A stretch of DNA of 64,000 bases from Vigna angularis (Eukaryota > Streptophyta > Magnoliopsida > Fabales > Fabaceae): NCBI RefSeq assembly GCF_016808095.1, contig NC_068974.1:2480001-2544000 (forward strand), in the 5' to 3' direction. The translations under genes were made by a program, and so were the position numbers. Shown one piece after another: positions 52,489 through 64,000 of this stretch (the stretch's first letter is position 1; each line of letters opens with the position of its first letter). The notes beneath the pieces are model-generated. The model made no database searches. It saw only the letters and a program-made list of their open reading frames with translations, and was not told the origin of the DNA.

Positions 52489-53400
52489 TTATGTTCATAT
52501 TTAATTTTTTTCACAAATTGAAAAAAATGTATATTGGTAGTTCACAAACATTAAGTTATTTAAATATATTTAACTAATATTTATACTTTGTATATCTATG
52601 CAAAAGAAGTAGTAGTAACACACTGTAATATTAATTAAATTTAGTAAAAATGATTGAATTAAGAGAACAAAATTAATGAAACGTAAAATGTATTAAAGTT
52701 TTAAAAATTTAATAAAATTTATGTAATGAAAGAAAGTGTGTTGGTAGTTTTCTTTTTGAAGTGTGTTAGAAGTTCTGTTAACAACATTCATCTAACATTT
52801 AGTACTAGTCATGAAAGAGAATAATATTTTTATCTTAAAAAGGATGACAATATTGTAATTGAAAGATTACGTAATTTATTTAATTTAACATACACTCTAT
52901 CATTAATTAGTATTTCTTTTTCAAAACTATTCTAACAAGTGAAACCTCCACAAATTTATAGTGTTGTATTTAAACTGCAAATTAGCATATTCTTGTTCCT
53001 TTTTAATTGTTGCTATTTTTGGAAGACTTTTATATTTATACGTAATTTTAAGGTTTTAAAATAATATTAATCACTCCTTTAGTAATTATATTCTTATTCA
53101 TTAATTTAATTTGCATTTATGTATTTACTAAGAATAGAAATGAAAAATGGAAAATAGTCAAACTTGGGAAAATTTACCATGCTTTAGTTTTATGTGACAA
53201 CCTTAAAAAATAAAATAATAAAAAAGGTAAAAATAATGAGACAGTGCCTTTCGTTGAATATATAGTATTTATTTAATCATTTACATTTGAAAGTTGACTT
53301 TTCTTAAATCATCTAGCATGAATTTCAATTGGTTTAAATTGAAATTAAAGAAATTAATGAAGGGAAAAAAATGACATAAAGTAATAGTTATTAGTTAATT
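52489..53400. other. AT-rich intergenic DNA upstream of HPAT
   Basis: No coding signal. The transition to the HPAT 5' region begins near 53400. Confidence 0.4.
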
Positions 53401-54477
53401 AAAGGATATCGCCGCCATGTTGCCTCCATCGGGGGAGAAGAACAACCAAACTACAACTCACTTTCTCTCTCTCATTCTCTGATCTATAAATCATCATCTC
53501 ACTGTAAAAACTCTAACAATTCAAAGGTGCGTTTTTTTTCTCTGTTTGTGTCTCCATTGTTGTGTTTCCTTAACTTTTGCAATTTTTCTGCACACCCATT
53601 TGAGTTTTCTAGGAGTATGGCTGTCACTTCTTCAAATTTAGCTTTGACCCATTTTTTGTAATCTTGTTGTTTATTCACCACCGGGCAGGTATTGGTGGTT
53701 TCCAGTGTAATTTGATCCAATTCCTTGGAAATCACCATGCACCCTTTATTGCCATTGTTGTTATTTTACCAAAAAAATAATATTTTTTTCAACCAATATT
53801 GATTCCGGGAATCCTCAACGGAAAATGAAAATCAAGATGGAATCTTGGTTTGCTTCTGTTTCTGTTTTTCACTTTATGTATCTGATGTTTGATTAAATGT
53901 GGCTCTTTACCCTTTCCTGCAGTGCTTCCCAAGTTTTGAATTTCTATCCTGAATAGGTTGTTCTCTTCATTTTCAAGATTTTTACATACAGTGCCAAGAT
54001 TCTATTCCTAGTATTAGATTTGTATATTTTTTGCTTATCCATTGAGTGTGTGTGTGTGTGTGTTTATTGTTTGAAAATGATTTTTCTTCTTTATATTGGC
54101 TTCTAAGAAAAGTTTATTTTTGAGAGGTAGTTGTAGAAGTGGTTGATTGGGACCACTTAATGTAATTGTGTAGCAATTGGCTATTGAGTTAATTGATAGG
54201 TTCGTTTCAGAAAACCTGGTCGAATTATAATCTGATCTGACCGTTTAAAATTAGATCCTAATTCTGTACAATTGCAATCTGATTTGTTCTTTAACTTGTC
54301 TAACTCTGGTGATTGGATGTGTTGAATGAAACTTGGTTAGTTCTTCTGCTGAAGAAGTGAGAAACATGTAATCTGATGAAGAGCTATTTGTTTGTTCAGA
54401 GCATAGTTTATTCTATGAAGAGCTTTTAGGAGGTTGAGGTCCATGATATTTTGAAATCTCTCTGGAATAGGAAGACC
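53401..54477 (+). promoter_or_regulatory. HPAT 5' leader with a probable 5' UTR intron and two tiny uORFs
   Basis: Before the start codon lies a CT-rich leader (TTTCTCTCTCTCATTCTCTG, about 53462) and a CTATAAATC motif. A plausible donor AAG|GTGCGT at 53527 and acceptor TTTGTTCAG ending at 54399 suggest an 873-bp 5' UTR intron. Between 54400 and the ATG are two very short upstream frames: ATG-AAG-AGC-TTT-TAG (54415-54429) and ATG-ATA-TTT-TGA (54443-54454). They could dampen translation. Splicing is inferred, not observed. Confidence 0.5.
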
Positions 54478-57400
54478 ATGGGACGAGCTTCAACATTCCT
54501 TATAATTTTTATAGTTCTTGGTTCTTCCTTTGCCACGTACAATCTGGTAACAATGCTAAGGCGCTATGGATCTTCGGAAGGTGTAGCTGTTCCTGATGGT
54601 AGATTGCTTTTTGACCCCATTCTTGAGATGCCTGATCATGTAAAGAATCGGAAGACATCTAAAGCACCTTTTCATGTGGCATTAACGGCAACAGATGCTC
54701 CATATAACAAATGGCAGTGCCGTGTCATGTATTACTGGTATAAGCAACAAAAAAAGTTACCCGGGTCAGAGATGGGAGGATTCACTAGGATTCTACATTC
54801 TGGAAAGTCTGACAACTTGATGGATGAAATTCCTACTGTTGTGGTTGATCCTCTTGCAGCAGGTTTGGACCGGGTGAGTTTACTGTCATTTTCCATTATA
54901 TTCTTTATATGTTGTTTGCCATCTCCTTATAATTCAGCTGTTTGGCTTAGTAATGTTTTAGTTGCTGTTAGAATTGATTGTGATATACCATGATCACTAA
55001 ATCTACGTACATGCTTTGTGCTAAAATCTTCAAATTTTATAAAAAGCATGAGGTTTTTGAACCGATGTACTCTGTTGAAAGAAGTGAAATCTTAGAAAAC
55101 GATTTCGTGTCAATGAAATAATTCAAAGAATAATATTGAAAGGAGGAGTGTTGTTGATTGTTTCTAAAATCCATTATGCAAAATATGTTTGGAAATGATT
55201 GACATGCCTAAATTCCTAATGGTCATACATAACTATGATGCATCGATACTTCAATTCGGATCATGTATCCGTGTCCGATACTTTAGGATACTTTACTCAT
55301 ACTTATCTATGAAGTGAAGTATCTAATCTATAAAGCATTTGCACTTTTATGATGACAATAATTTATAATTTGTTTTACATTGTTTAATACATATGATTTT
55401 AATTTGGATTCACACAATAACAATCATATATTTATCATGCTTTTAACAAATTTTGTACATTTTTTATATCACGTATTGTATCCTATTATTTTCAAAATAA
55501 ACATATCAGCGTCATAGCATCCATGCATCATAGCATAACAGCAAAGAAATGCAAATTTAGGTGGTCTTTTCCTTTTGTCTTTTCAAGATGAATCTATTGG
55601 AAGCTTCATAGGGGAGAGTTCATTCTTCAAATGTTTTCTTGGTCCAACTGTTTAAAACATAGATATGATTTAGAAGTTAATGTGCAAATAATGTCAACTG
55701 CTTGACACATATTTGAGTTTTTTGGCTTGTCTGTCCACATTTGTGTTCCTCTGTTAAGTTCTTGTTATTGATGTTTTGAACTTTTGGTTAATAGTCAATA
55801 ACTGAATGTCTCACTATGATGTTAGTTATTTATTTTCTTCTTTAGTCAATATAAATTAGATGTTTTCTGATGCATTGCATTATCTGTTTGCAGGGATACG
55901 TCGTTCTGAATAGGCCATGGGCCTTTGTTCAGTGGCTGGAAAAGGCTAAAATAGAGGAAGAGTTAGATCTCTTACACTATCAGAAATGTGATCTATTTTT
56001 TTTATTCATAATGATGAAATATAACTCAGTTGCTTCCCTTTTGATGCAGATATGTGTTAATGGCAGAGCCTGATCATATATTTTTACGCCCTCTGCCCAA
56101 TCTGGCCTATGGAGGACATCCAGCTGCTTTTCCATTTTTTTACATCAAACCTGATCAGAACGAAAAGATCATTAGGAAGTTTTATCCTGAGGAATACGGA
56201 CCAGTTACAAATGTTGACCCAATTGGCAATTCTCCTGTAATTATCAGGAAGGTAGAATCTCTTCCATAACTGTTCTTGATGGTCGAATTACTTTCCATGT
56301 CTTATTCTTGTTAACTATGTTACTGTTTTCTGAAGATCTTAATGCCGATACATTTCATATTGATGATAGACCCAGTTCAGAATCTATAGAAAAAATGAAT
56401 TTTTGTTCATGGATCCTATCTGCCAATGTGCTAGCAGCCTTAGACTAGGATTAGATGATAAAAAATGAACTTGGATATTTGAGGGTCTAATAATTTATCA
56501 AATGATAAGATGATTTTTCTCTCAACCACCCCTCTTTATTTATATGCATGCAATGCAATGTACCTAACTAAACTCCTTGCTATGTATTTCTCTGTTTTAT
56601 TTTTTCAGGACTTGATAGCAAAGATTGCTCCTACTTGGATGAATGTTTCTTTGAAGATGAAAGAGGACCCAGAGACTGATAAGGCTTTTGGATGGGTGCT
56701 AGAAATGTATGTCTTACCATGTAACTAATTAATGGTGCAGATGTTTTTCTTCTAAATGAGGTGGTGATACTGATATTTTCATGCTTATGCTAATGGATTT
56801 TTGTTTTTTTTCTTGTGGAGCCAAGGTATGCTTATGCCGTTGCATCTGCTCTGCATGGTGTGAGGCACATTCTGCGGAAAGACTTCATGCTGCAGGTTTG
56901 GCATAACACCATGTTTCTGGATGTGGTGTTTAATCTGTGTTATATATGACAGGCTTACCCAATTCTAGTTTTACTTTTCTTGTCTGTGACTTTTCAGCCA
57001 CCCTGGGATCTTGAAACTAGAAAGAAATACATACTTCATTATACTTACGGTTGTGACTATAATATGAAGGTAAAATGATTTCTTTGCCCTGAATTGCATA
57101 GTTGTGATCTTCAAACATTTGTCATAAATTTGCCTTCAGTGAACAAATATCTGAACTTGTCAAATCTTCTTTCTTTCTTGCTATGCTATGGAACTTTGCT
57201 TTAGCAGATACACTTTTGTCTCACTAGTGTGTTTCATGATGCTCAGGGTGAATTGACTTATGGCAAAATTGGTGAGTGGAGATTTGACAAAAGGTCACAT
57301 CTACGAGGACCTCCACCAAAGAACTTGCCTTTGCCCCCACCAGGAGTTCCTGAAAGTGTGGTATGTGTATGTAGGACTTGCCTATTGATATAAGAATTTT

Positions 57401-58096
57401 ATCCTATCTTATTGGAATAGTATGTAGCTAAACACCTTTTCTTGATGCATGGAACTTAACATAAAATTTTTACACAAAATCCTTTAAGAAACTCTGTCTG
57501 TAATTTCATACATGTTTCCATTTTACTTACAGAAAAGTGAGAAGAAAATGGTATTTTTCCCAAACAGCATCATGTATTACTGTCTGAATGTGAATCAGTA
57601 ATGAAAACTTCCATATGATGCACCAATACTTCAAATTTGTGTCATGTATCCGCATTTCTAATGGTCTATGATGCCAACATACACATAGTCAAAATAAAAA
57701 GTTATAAATTACTGTGATCATAAAAGTACTAGTATTTCATAAATGGGATATTTACTTTATCAATAAGTATAGTTAAAGTTTCTTAAAGTATCATATACGG
57801 ATATAAATACATGACACAAATTGAAGTATGAGTACATAAGAACACCAATGGTTAGTTCCAGATATCATGTGTTTTAGAATTGAGAAACACCTCATACGAT
57901 GAGACTTGATTATACTTATATATTGCACTAGCATTGGTTCTGTCCACTCTTTCTTCTAGTGCTGTCTATCTGAGACTGGAACATGATAGAAAGCATTATT
58001 AATGTGTTGTTTGCTTATGATATATATCTGCAGGTGACCCTTGTAAAGATGGTGAACGAAGCTAGTGCGAACATTCCAAACTGGGAGACAACGTAA
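54478..58096 (+). CDS. HPAT: Hydroxyproline O-arabinosyltransferase (HPAT/RDN1 family)
   Basis: Eight exons (54478-54873, 55894-55961, 56050-56251, 56609-56706, 56826-56895, 56998-57069, 57247-57360, 58034-58096) join at GT-AG sites with matching phases into 360 aa, the usual length of the family. The start ATG sits in the strong context ACCATGG. Residues 6-26 form a single signal anchor (FLIIFIVLGSSFATYNLVTM), as in type II Golgi enzymes. The lumenal domain has AFHVALTATDAPY-like (PFHVALTATDAPYNKWQCR), the family's acidic motif MAEPDHIFLRPLP (E161-P162-D163), FGWVLEMYAYAVA, and a C-terminus ending NIPNWETT. The enzyme adds the first arabinose to hydroxyproline in extensins and CLE-type peptides; in legumes the relative RDN1/NOD3 controls nodule number. 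The N-terminus (MGRAS...) resembles HPAT3/RDN2-3 rather than RDN1 itself, but paralogue assignment is uncertain. All motifs look intact. Confidence 0.95.
55240..55560. mobile_element. MITE-like sequence in HPAT intron 1
   Basis: The phrase ATACTTCAATTCGGATCATG with GTATCCGTGTCCGATAC resembles the ends of the element in intron 7. The far end is less clear (CATGCATCATAGC near 55540). Borders are approximate and no target duplication was identified. Confidence 0.45.
57626..57829. mobile_element. MITE with inverted ends in HPAT intron 7
   Basis: The left end is ATACTTCAAATTTGTGTCAT followed by GTATCCG. The right end, reversed, is ATACTTCAATTTGTGTCATG followed by TATTTATATCCG. The 204-bp AT-rich element lies wholly inside an intron and does not affect splice sites. 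Confidence 0.75.
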
Positions 58097-61000
58097 ATAT
58101 TTTCCACACTCTATCATCTTGTCCAAGTGCATATTTCGAAAAATAGAACAAGACTGTAAACACTGAATCTTTTTTGGTCTCGAATTTAGTCTTAGAATCA
58201 TAGATTAATGTAAACTATACCCATTTTTATGCCAATTCAAATGCAGGATAAAAAATCTTTCATATTGTGTTCTTGTTGGTGATATATTCTTGAATGGTAT
58301 TTGTTCAATAAGTATTGGCTTCCAAATTGCTCATGTATTTCTTAACATTTTCTATTCATTCATAATGCTTATGCGAAATTGAAGCTTAAAATTTCTATAT
58401 ATTCTTCCTTGGATTTGCATGTTAACATAATGAAAGATAGACTAACTCAAACTATTTTTTACTATTCAAATCTCAAGTTAAAATTAGCATAAAAAGTGTG
58501 AAAAAGATCACCAGCAATTCAAGTATTCCAAATTTATAACACCAGCAATTCAATTACACAATAATAAAGAGGTTTTCAAAACATTTGAAACAGAATTATC
58601 CATGAGGGTGTAAGTACCTCTTATATGAAGATAACTTGATATTTATGAAATTTTCAAAATGAAAATGTTTTGCCCTAAAAAAAGAAAACGTAGATTTCCT
58701 CTGGACTTCCAAAAGTTTTTCCAAACTTCAACGTGTAACATCAATACCTCCACTTATTCTATCACTTATAAATTGTTGTTCCCTAGGTGGATGGTGGATT
58801 GGGGGCAAAAGCACTAATGTTTTTGAAAAATTAACTAAGATTTGAAAAAGAATTATGGATTTTTAGAAGAACTTAAGGTGGCAAGTCTTTAGTGTACAGT
58901 ATGTTCAAGTTAAAATTGTATTAAAGTGACATAACTTTAGTTTAGTATATTCTAAATTGAAATATAAATAGCAATAGAAATTGTATATAAATATTACATT
59001 CTAAATTATAACTTTAGTGTATAATTATGTCAGAGTGGTACATTTTAATTTAGTTTCAATAGAAATTGTATATAAATAGCACGATTTTAATTTAAAATAC
59101 TTTAAGCTAAAGTCGTATCACTTCAATATGACTTTAACTATAAAATTGTTTTGAACTAAAGTTGTATTATTTTGATACAAATTATTCACTTTCAAAATTT
59201 GTTTAAAATTTACTTATTTTGATAACTTCTGTAAAACGTTATAACAATAGTGTTTTTGTCTTAAACAGAAAAGATATATAATCCCTACATGTGAAAAAGA
59301 AAAAACTAAATAAAATCAATTGTAGAAAAAAAGAACTCGTTTAAATTAGAATTTTTGTTGATCTGTTTAAATATATGATTTTCAGTTTGTTTAACCTTGT
59401 GTAGAGATATTTAGTCAACTATTTTTGCCACCCTACTTTTCATATAAAGATTTTGGGTTGATATTTTTTTCTCATCTTGTGGCAACTAATAAGAGTCAAA
59501 TGAACTTGTTTTCACACCTCAAATTAAATATAATGTGTAAAAAATTTAGAATATGAAAAATGTATTAAATAATTATTGGAATAAATTGATTACCCTAAGA
59601 AGAGGTAAAATAACAATTGTAATTGTGAGGGACCTCATCATAAATATGGGAGGCTCCACTTGTAAGTTATTATGCATTAATTTCTCCTCTTACCAATAAG
59701 AAAAAAATTATTCTCAACTTTAAAATGGTATTTGGGTGATTTTAATCAAAATTATGACTACCTTTTACCAATTTTTTTTCTTCTTCCACACTGTTCTATA
59801 TTGCATATTAATTTCTATACTGTTCTCTTCAATTTTTATTTTATTTTAAGAAAAGGGCAATAAATAAATGTAGTCTTTAATGTAATAGGTTAAAAAACTT
59901 GTAAAGAAATGAAAAAAAGGAAAAAAAATTTCAATTAAAATTAATGAAAGATAATGGTATGTTTAAGTTAAAAAAAGTCTTATTATTTTTATTTTTTTAA
60001 TTTAGGTTTTAAGTTATTTAAAGATGGTTGACTAAATAAATAGCTGTTTAAATCTTTTGTGGTGATGCATATCTAGAGTTGACAGAAAAATAGTTATAAA
60101 TTTTAGCAAGTTTGACTTGATAAGAATAAATTTCCATTTTTAACTTTGACCGGTCAAATATTAGTTTAATATGTTACTGTAATCTATTTTAAGAAAATAA
60201 ATCATATAGACAAAATTTAGTAGGTATATTAAAATGTAAATTATATCAGTAGAAAATTAAATTAATTTTAAAGATAATGATTTATATATAAATCACAATA
60301 CAAATATAAAATAATTTTTAATATTTTAATATAATAATTTTTATTTTTTAAATATCATAATTATTTTATAAAATAGATTGAGTTGGTATGAGTCTAATTA
60401 GGTTATCAGGTAAATTGATTCAATAAAATTTATCCAATTTAATTTAAATTAGAATCTTTCCATTTTGTCTTTACTTATTATATATTTTTTTATGTTTAGC
60501 TTAACCAAAAATATAATACATTTTCTTTTGTCTAATTTAATTTATTCTTAAGCAATTCATACCTATTTTTGTTCTAATAGAATAAATTAAAAAAAAACTT
60601 CAATACAACTTATCTTTTTATATATAATTTTTACTTTCTTTTTTGTTTTATATGATTCTCCTCCTCTTTCTTAGCAAAAAAAAAAATTATAAACTCTTAA
60701 ATTTTTTTTCTCCAATTTATTCTAAACAACTTTCATGTGAACTCATATATTTCTGTAATAAAAGGTTGCATGAAGTAATTTCTATCCAACCACTCGAATA
60801 CATTTTTTTTAAATAAATGTTTTAATTAGGTCATACCTTTAAATATGTTAAATCCTTTTTAAAATATTTTTATACTTTTTTTCTGGTGAAATAACTTTAC
60901 AAATTTACACTTTACTATTTTTTATTTTTAAAACTACAAATAATTTTTTTATTCTCATACAAAAAATTTAAAATTTAAAATTTGACATTTCATTAATATA

Positions 61001-63703
61001 TATTTTATTTAATGATACCCATGACCCTATCCTTGACTAAACCAATAAATCACACAGATTAATCCAATGGTCAAAGATGGATAGCTTCAACTCAAAGACT
61101 CACCGTTTTAATGTTTACGAAAGCATTGTGGAACCAGATAAAGCAAATGATGTCAACATAACGTTATCGTACGGTTGTGAGTAGCCAGCGCGTGCTCTCA
61201 CTTGTGACTGTCGGCAGAAGAAAAATACTATTTAAATAAACAACAAATTAAAACCTAGAAAAATATTACATATTCTATAGTAAATTTAAAAAATTTATTT
61301 TTATTTTCTAAATATAAAATTATTATTTTAATTTTACAATGAAATTTTTTTATTTTCCATTTTTTCTCAAATATTATTTAACATTTTTCACTCATACAGA
61401 ACTAATTGTTTAAATTTATATTTTTTAGCGTAAAATAGGCGGAATCATGATTTTTCCTTAAAAGGTTTGAAAAGTAAAATAATATTTAAATAACCACATC
61501 TAACATAATTAAAATTCACAAAATCAGAAACACTCACTTGCAATACTTAAAATTCAAATAATACAATATTTTTTCTATTTAATAATAAACGGTGGTGAAA
61601 GAGGTGTGTAATTGTGCCGACAGCACAAAGTGACAAGTGTGATGTTGTTTTTCACTTGCATTTGTCACGAGCATTATACCTTCCACCTCAACCACACTTA
61701 CACTTTCTTTATAGCCATTTGACATCTAAAGAATAAGATGAAGGGAGGGAAAAACTATGTACTTTATATATGTATATGTGACACAATTAGTTTGTATTAA
61801 ATGTAAAAATTAAGTAAATTAAGCATTGAATAACTCTTACAAGACATAATAAATTGATGTTAACCTTTATAATATTATTTTAGTGATAATATATGAAATT
61901 TTGTAGAATTTAAGTTTTTATACATATATAATAAATATCAAACAGATTTTTGAGTTCTAGGTTTTGTGTTTTCAAGAGTACATTTTTTGTTATTAAAGTC
62001 TATAGTTGAACTCTTGTTTAATCTAATGTACTTTTAATCTTGAAGCATCCTCTTGGCATATCCATAAATTTGTCTGATTTATGTTTATTTGAGAAATTTT
62101 GTTTCTTTTAGGATATTACTATCATCTTCAATATAGAATTGATTAAGATCTATATTTCTACTTTAGGTTTATAGTTAACAAAATTGTTTAAGGAGTAAAC
62201 AACCTCTTCAATGGTTGAAAATTCTTGATACTTTGCTTTTATTCTTCCTTCGATAGTGTTAAGTAAAGATGATATTTTTTGCAAATACTCATGTTAGGTC
62301 TAATGTACCAACAATAAGTTTTTTTTTCATGGGACTGGGACATCATTTTTGAGAAATAATAATTGAGCGCATTCAAAGAGTTTAATCTTGTTGTTGGTGT
62401 TGCTGCTCTACAAAGAGCTGCCAACAACACTTGTTGTTCCTGATTAACAGAACAATCTTTTAGTGTTCTAAATTGTTGGGGATGATCCTTAGGTAAAATC
62501 GAAAATTGTTGTAGACCAAACTAAAGAGGGTTGGAACTTCAGTTGTTAGGCTAGTGTTTTGTCTTTGTTGTTGCTTGCCAACTGCATAAGTTAACAAATA
62601 GAGTTAGACAATCTTATCATTGATAGATTGTCTACCACAAGGTTGTCTTATTCAATCTGAGTTTGATTATTAGTTTCATCTCTTAAGTTGGCCAATCAAT
62701 GAAGAAGAAAAGGAATTAGGATTCTATTGTCACTTACATTATCATCAATTTATTCAAAGGATGGTGAAGGTTGTGTAGTGATCTCAAGTTTCTCCTTTTA
62801 TTTTTGTCAAATACATTTCTTCCATGAACGAGACCATAAACACTAAGTTTAGAAGCAATCACAAATATTTGTTCAATTGTTGGAGTCTTCGGTCCTTGAT
62901 TTTGTAACAGAGATATTTGTTCTTTGGTAAGTCTTCATCGTTCCTTTTATGTAGAAGGAACCTCCATTTTTATTATTTTTTATCCCAAAAATGTTGTTAA
63001 TGTATGTATAAGTTTGAAATTATGAAAAATAATCATGAACAATTGAGTTTTAGTATCGAAATTTAAATCTTAGGTTGGCAAACCAATTCTCAAAGCAAGT
63101 TTCATTATCATGTTTTGACTATCATATCTAGAACAGAACAACTACAATTTAAAATTATAATTCATAAATTCAGTCAATTTAGAAAGTATGTTGATGTACT
63201 AGAGTACGTGACATTGTTCTTACCTAGATTCCTATTGAAGGGAGATAAGCAACGAGTTTACAACTGATATAATATATCATAACAACGGTACTAAAATTAA
63301 AAGACATGAAAAGGAGAAGCCAGATTTATGTGGCGGTAGTTTGCACAATATTGAACAAAATAGAAAACCAATGTGACAGAAGGTAAAAGTAGAATGAAAG
63401 AAAGAAAAGGAAAAGACTGAGAAAGGAGGAACCATTTACCGATCCTGAAGCTCTCAAGACTCACAAACCCAAAAGCTCTCAAAAGGATTCATGACGCTTA
63501 TAGATCTCGAAGATTCTGAAGAACACAAAATTTCACATAACGTGGTCAACGCTCCTTCTAAAGGCAAATTTTTCATTGTCTCAACATTTCAGGTCACTAC
63601 TACCAGTTGTTGTCTCAATAATACCAGTCAAAAAATGTATATCTATGTAAATATACATAATGTTGATAGGGTGAGCAATGTGAATGCTAAACCCAATCCC
63701 TTT
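58097..63703. other. Intergenic DNA downstream of HPAT, no gene recognised
   Basis: The first few hundred bases presumably hold the HPAT 3' UTR. The rest is AT-rich. A patch at 61010-61220 and a larger one at 62040-63500 have mixed composition. The latter gives broken minus-strand frames with no recognised domain and may be decayed retroelement sequence next to the LTR at 63704. Confidence 0.4.
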
Positions 63704-64000
63704 TGAATTTGGTTTTTGATGATGACAACACATATATGTTTCCATGACAACAACAACAAAAATGTTTCTTTATGTTTTTGACATATATTACCTAAATTGT
63801 TTGGGTTGCATACTTTCTATGGTTATACATGTGTTTACATCTGTTGTATGCATGCTCATGTTTTCATATGTTAAAACCACTTGCACAGAGCAAGTCTGTA
63901 TGAAGTAATCAATTACAGTGGTTATGTAATCAATTAAGTTCATCAGATAGCTAGTGCTTAAACTATGACAAACTACAAGTTTTAACCGATTACATTATAT
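63704..64000 (+). mobile_element. 5' part of a SIRE-like Ty1-copia LTR (cut by the window end)
   Basis: It starts TGAATTTGGTTTTTGATGAT followed by GACAACACATA, the usual opening of legume SIRE-type LTRs. It has the characteristic repeated GTAATCAATTAC motifs (near 63908 and 63929) and CCGATTACATTATAT at the very end. The other border lies outside the window. Confidence 0.65.

Noticed and set aside
54451..54477. An earlier start for HPAT giving an N-terminus MKSLWNRKT
   Set aside because: That position is TTG, not ATG. The ATG at 54478 has strong context and gives the family's N-terminus.
62239..63482. Small frames in the mixed-composition region before the last LTR
   Set aside because: Interrupted by stops in all frames, with no recognised domain; at most retroelement debris.

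Overview
The window is AT-rich plant nuclear DNA. The three genes all have GT-AG introns, and the intergenic space is filled with (TA)n arrays and transposon debris. The transposon families (MULE ends beginning GTTTAATGT followed by 'GTCCCTATTTT', a SIRE-like copia LTR with GTAATCAATTAC motifs, gypsy LTRs beginning TGTAAGACCC) point to a legume, probably Phaseoleae such as Vigna or Phaseolus. That placement is inference from family resemblance, not from a database search.

Three intact genes were rebuilt by joining exons at splice sites with matching phase. (1) 1015-2525, plus strand: a two-exon SHI/STY (SHI-RELATED SEQUENCE) RING-like zinc-finger transcription factor of 331 aa. (2) 15286-11678, minus strand: an eight-exon phosphatidylinositol-4-phosphate 5-kinase of 750 aa with eight N-terminal MORN repeats. 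(3) 54478-58096, plus strand: an eight-exon hydroxyproline O-arabinosyltransferase (HPAT/RDN1 family) of 360 aa. They act in unrelated processes (auxin and organ-development transcription, phosphoinositide signalling, arabinosylation of extensins and CLE-type peptides) and are 9-39 kb apart, so they are neighbours rather than a functional unit.

Layout: 1-2.6 kb, SRS gene; 2.6-6.4 kb, AT-rich intergenic; 6.4-7.6 kb, a Pack-MULE-like element with a captured coding fragment; 7.6-11.1 kb, AT-rich; 11.1-15.4 kb, PIP5K; 15.4-19.4 kb, AT-rich with a diverged 350-bp duplication and an LTR-like remnant; 19.4-21.7 kb, probable gypsy solo LTR; 22-23.1 kb, retroelement-like remnant with a GC-rich GCGCTCCAGC cluster; 23.8-26.2 kb, deleted MuDR-type element with 390-bp inverted ends, a transposase N-terminus and a GRF zinc-finger remnant; 26.2-33.9 kb, AT-rich, including a 122-bp (AT)n tract; 33.9-36.3 kb, gypsy solo LTR with 5-bp target duplication; 39.1-41.5 kb, DNA-transposon end and a copia 3' LTR with pol remnant; 42-43.3 kb, minisatellite, two (TA)n arrays and a small inverted-repeat element; 47.3-49.7 kb, hairpin-forming inverted repeat followed by a two-level satellite; 51.2-52.5 kb, CACTA element with a GC-rich interior; 53.4-58.2 kb, HPAT gene with MITE-like insertions in two introns; 58.2-63.7 kb, AT-rich; 63.7 kb to the end, start of a SIRE-like LTR.

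I found no tRNA, rRNA, CRISPR or microbial-type system. The most interesting structures are the two MULEs carrying coding material, the solo LTR whose terminal dinucleotides have decayed, and the satellite with its adjoining fold-back.
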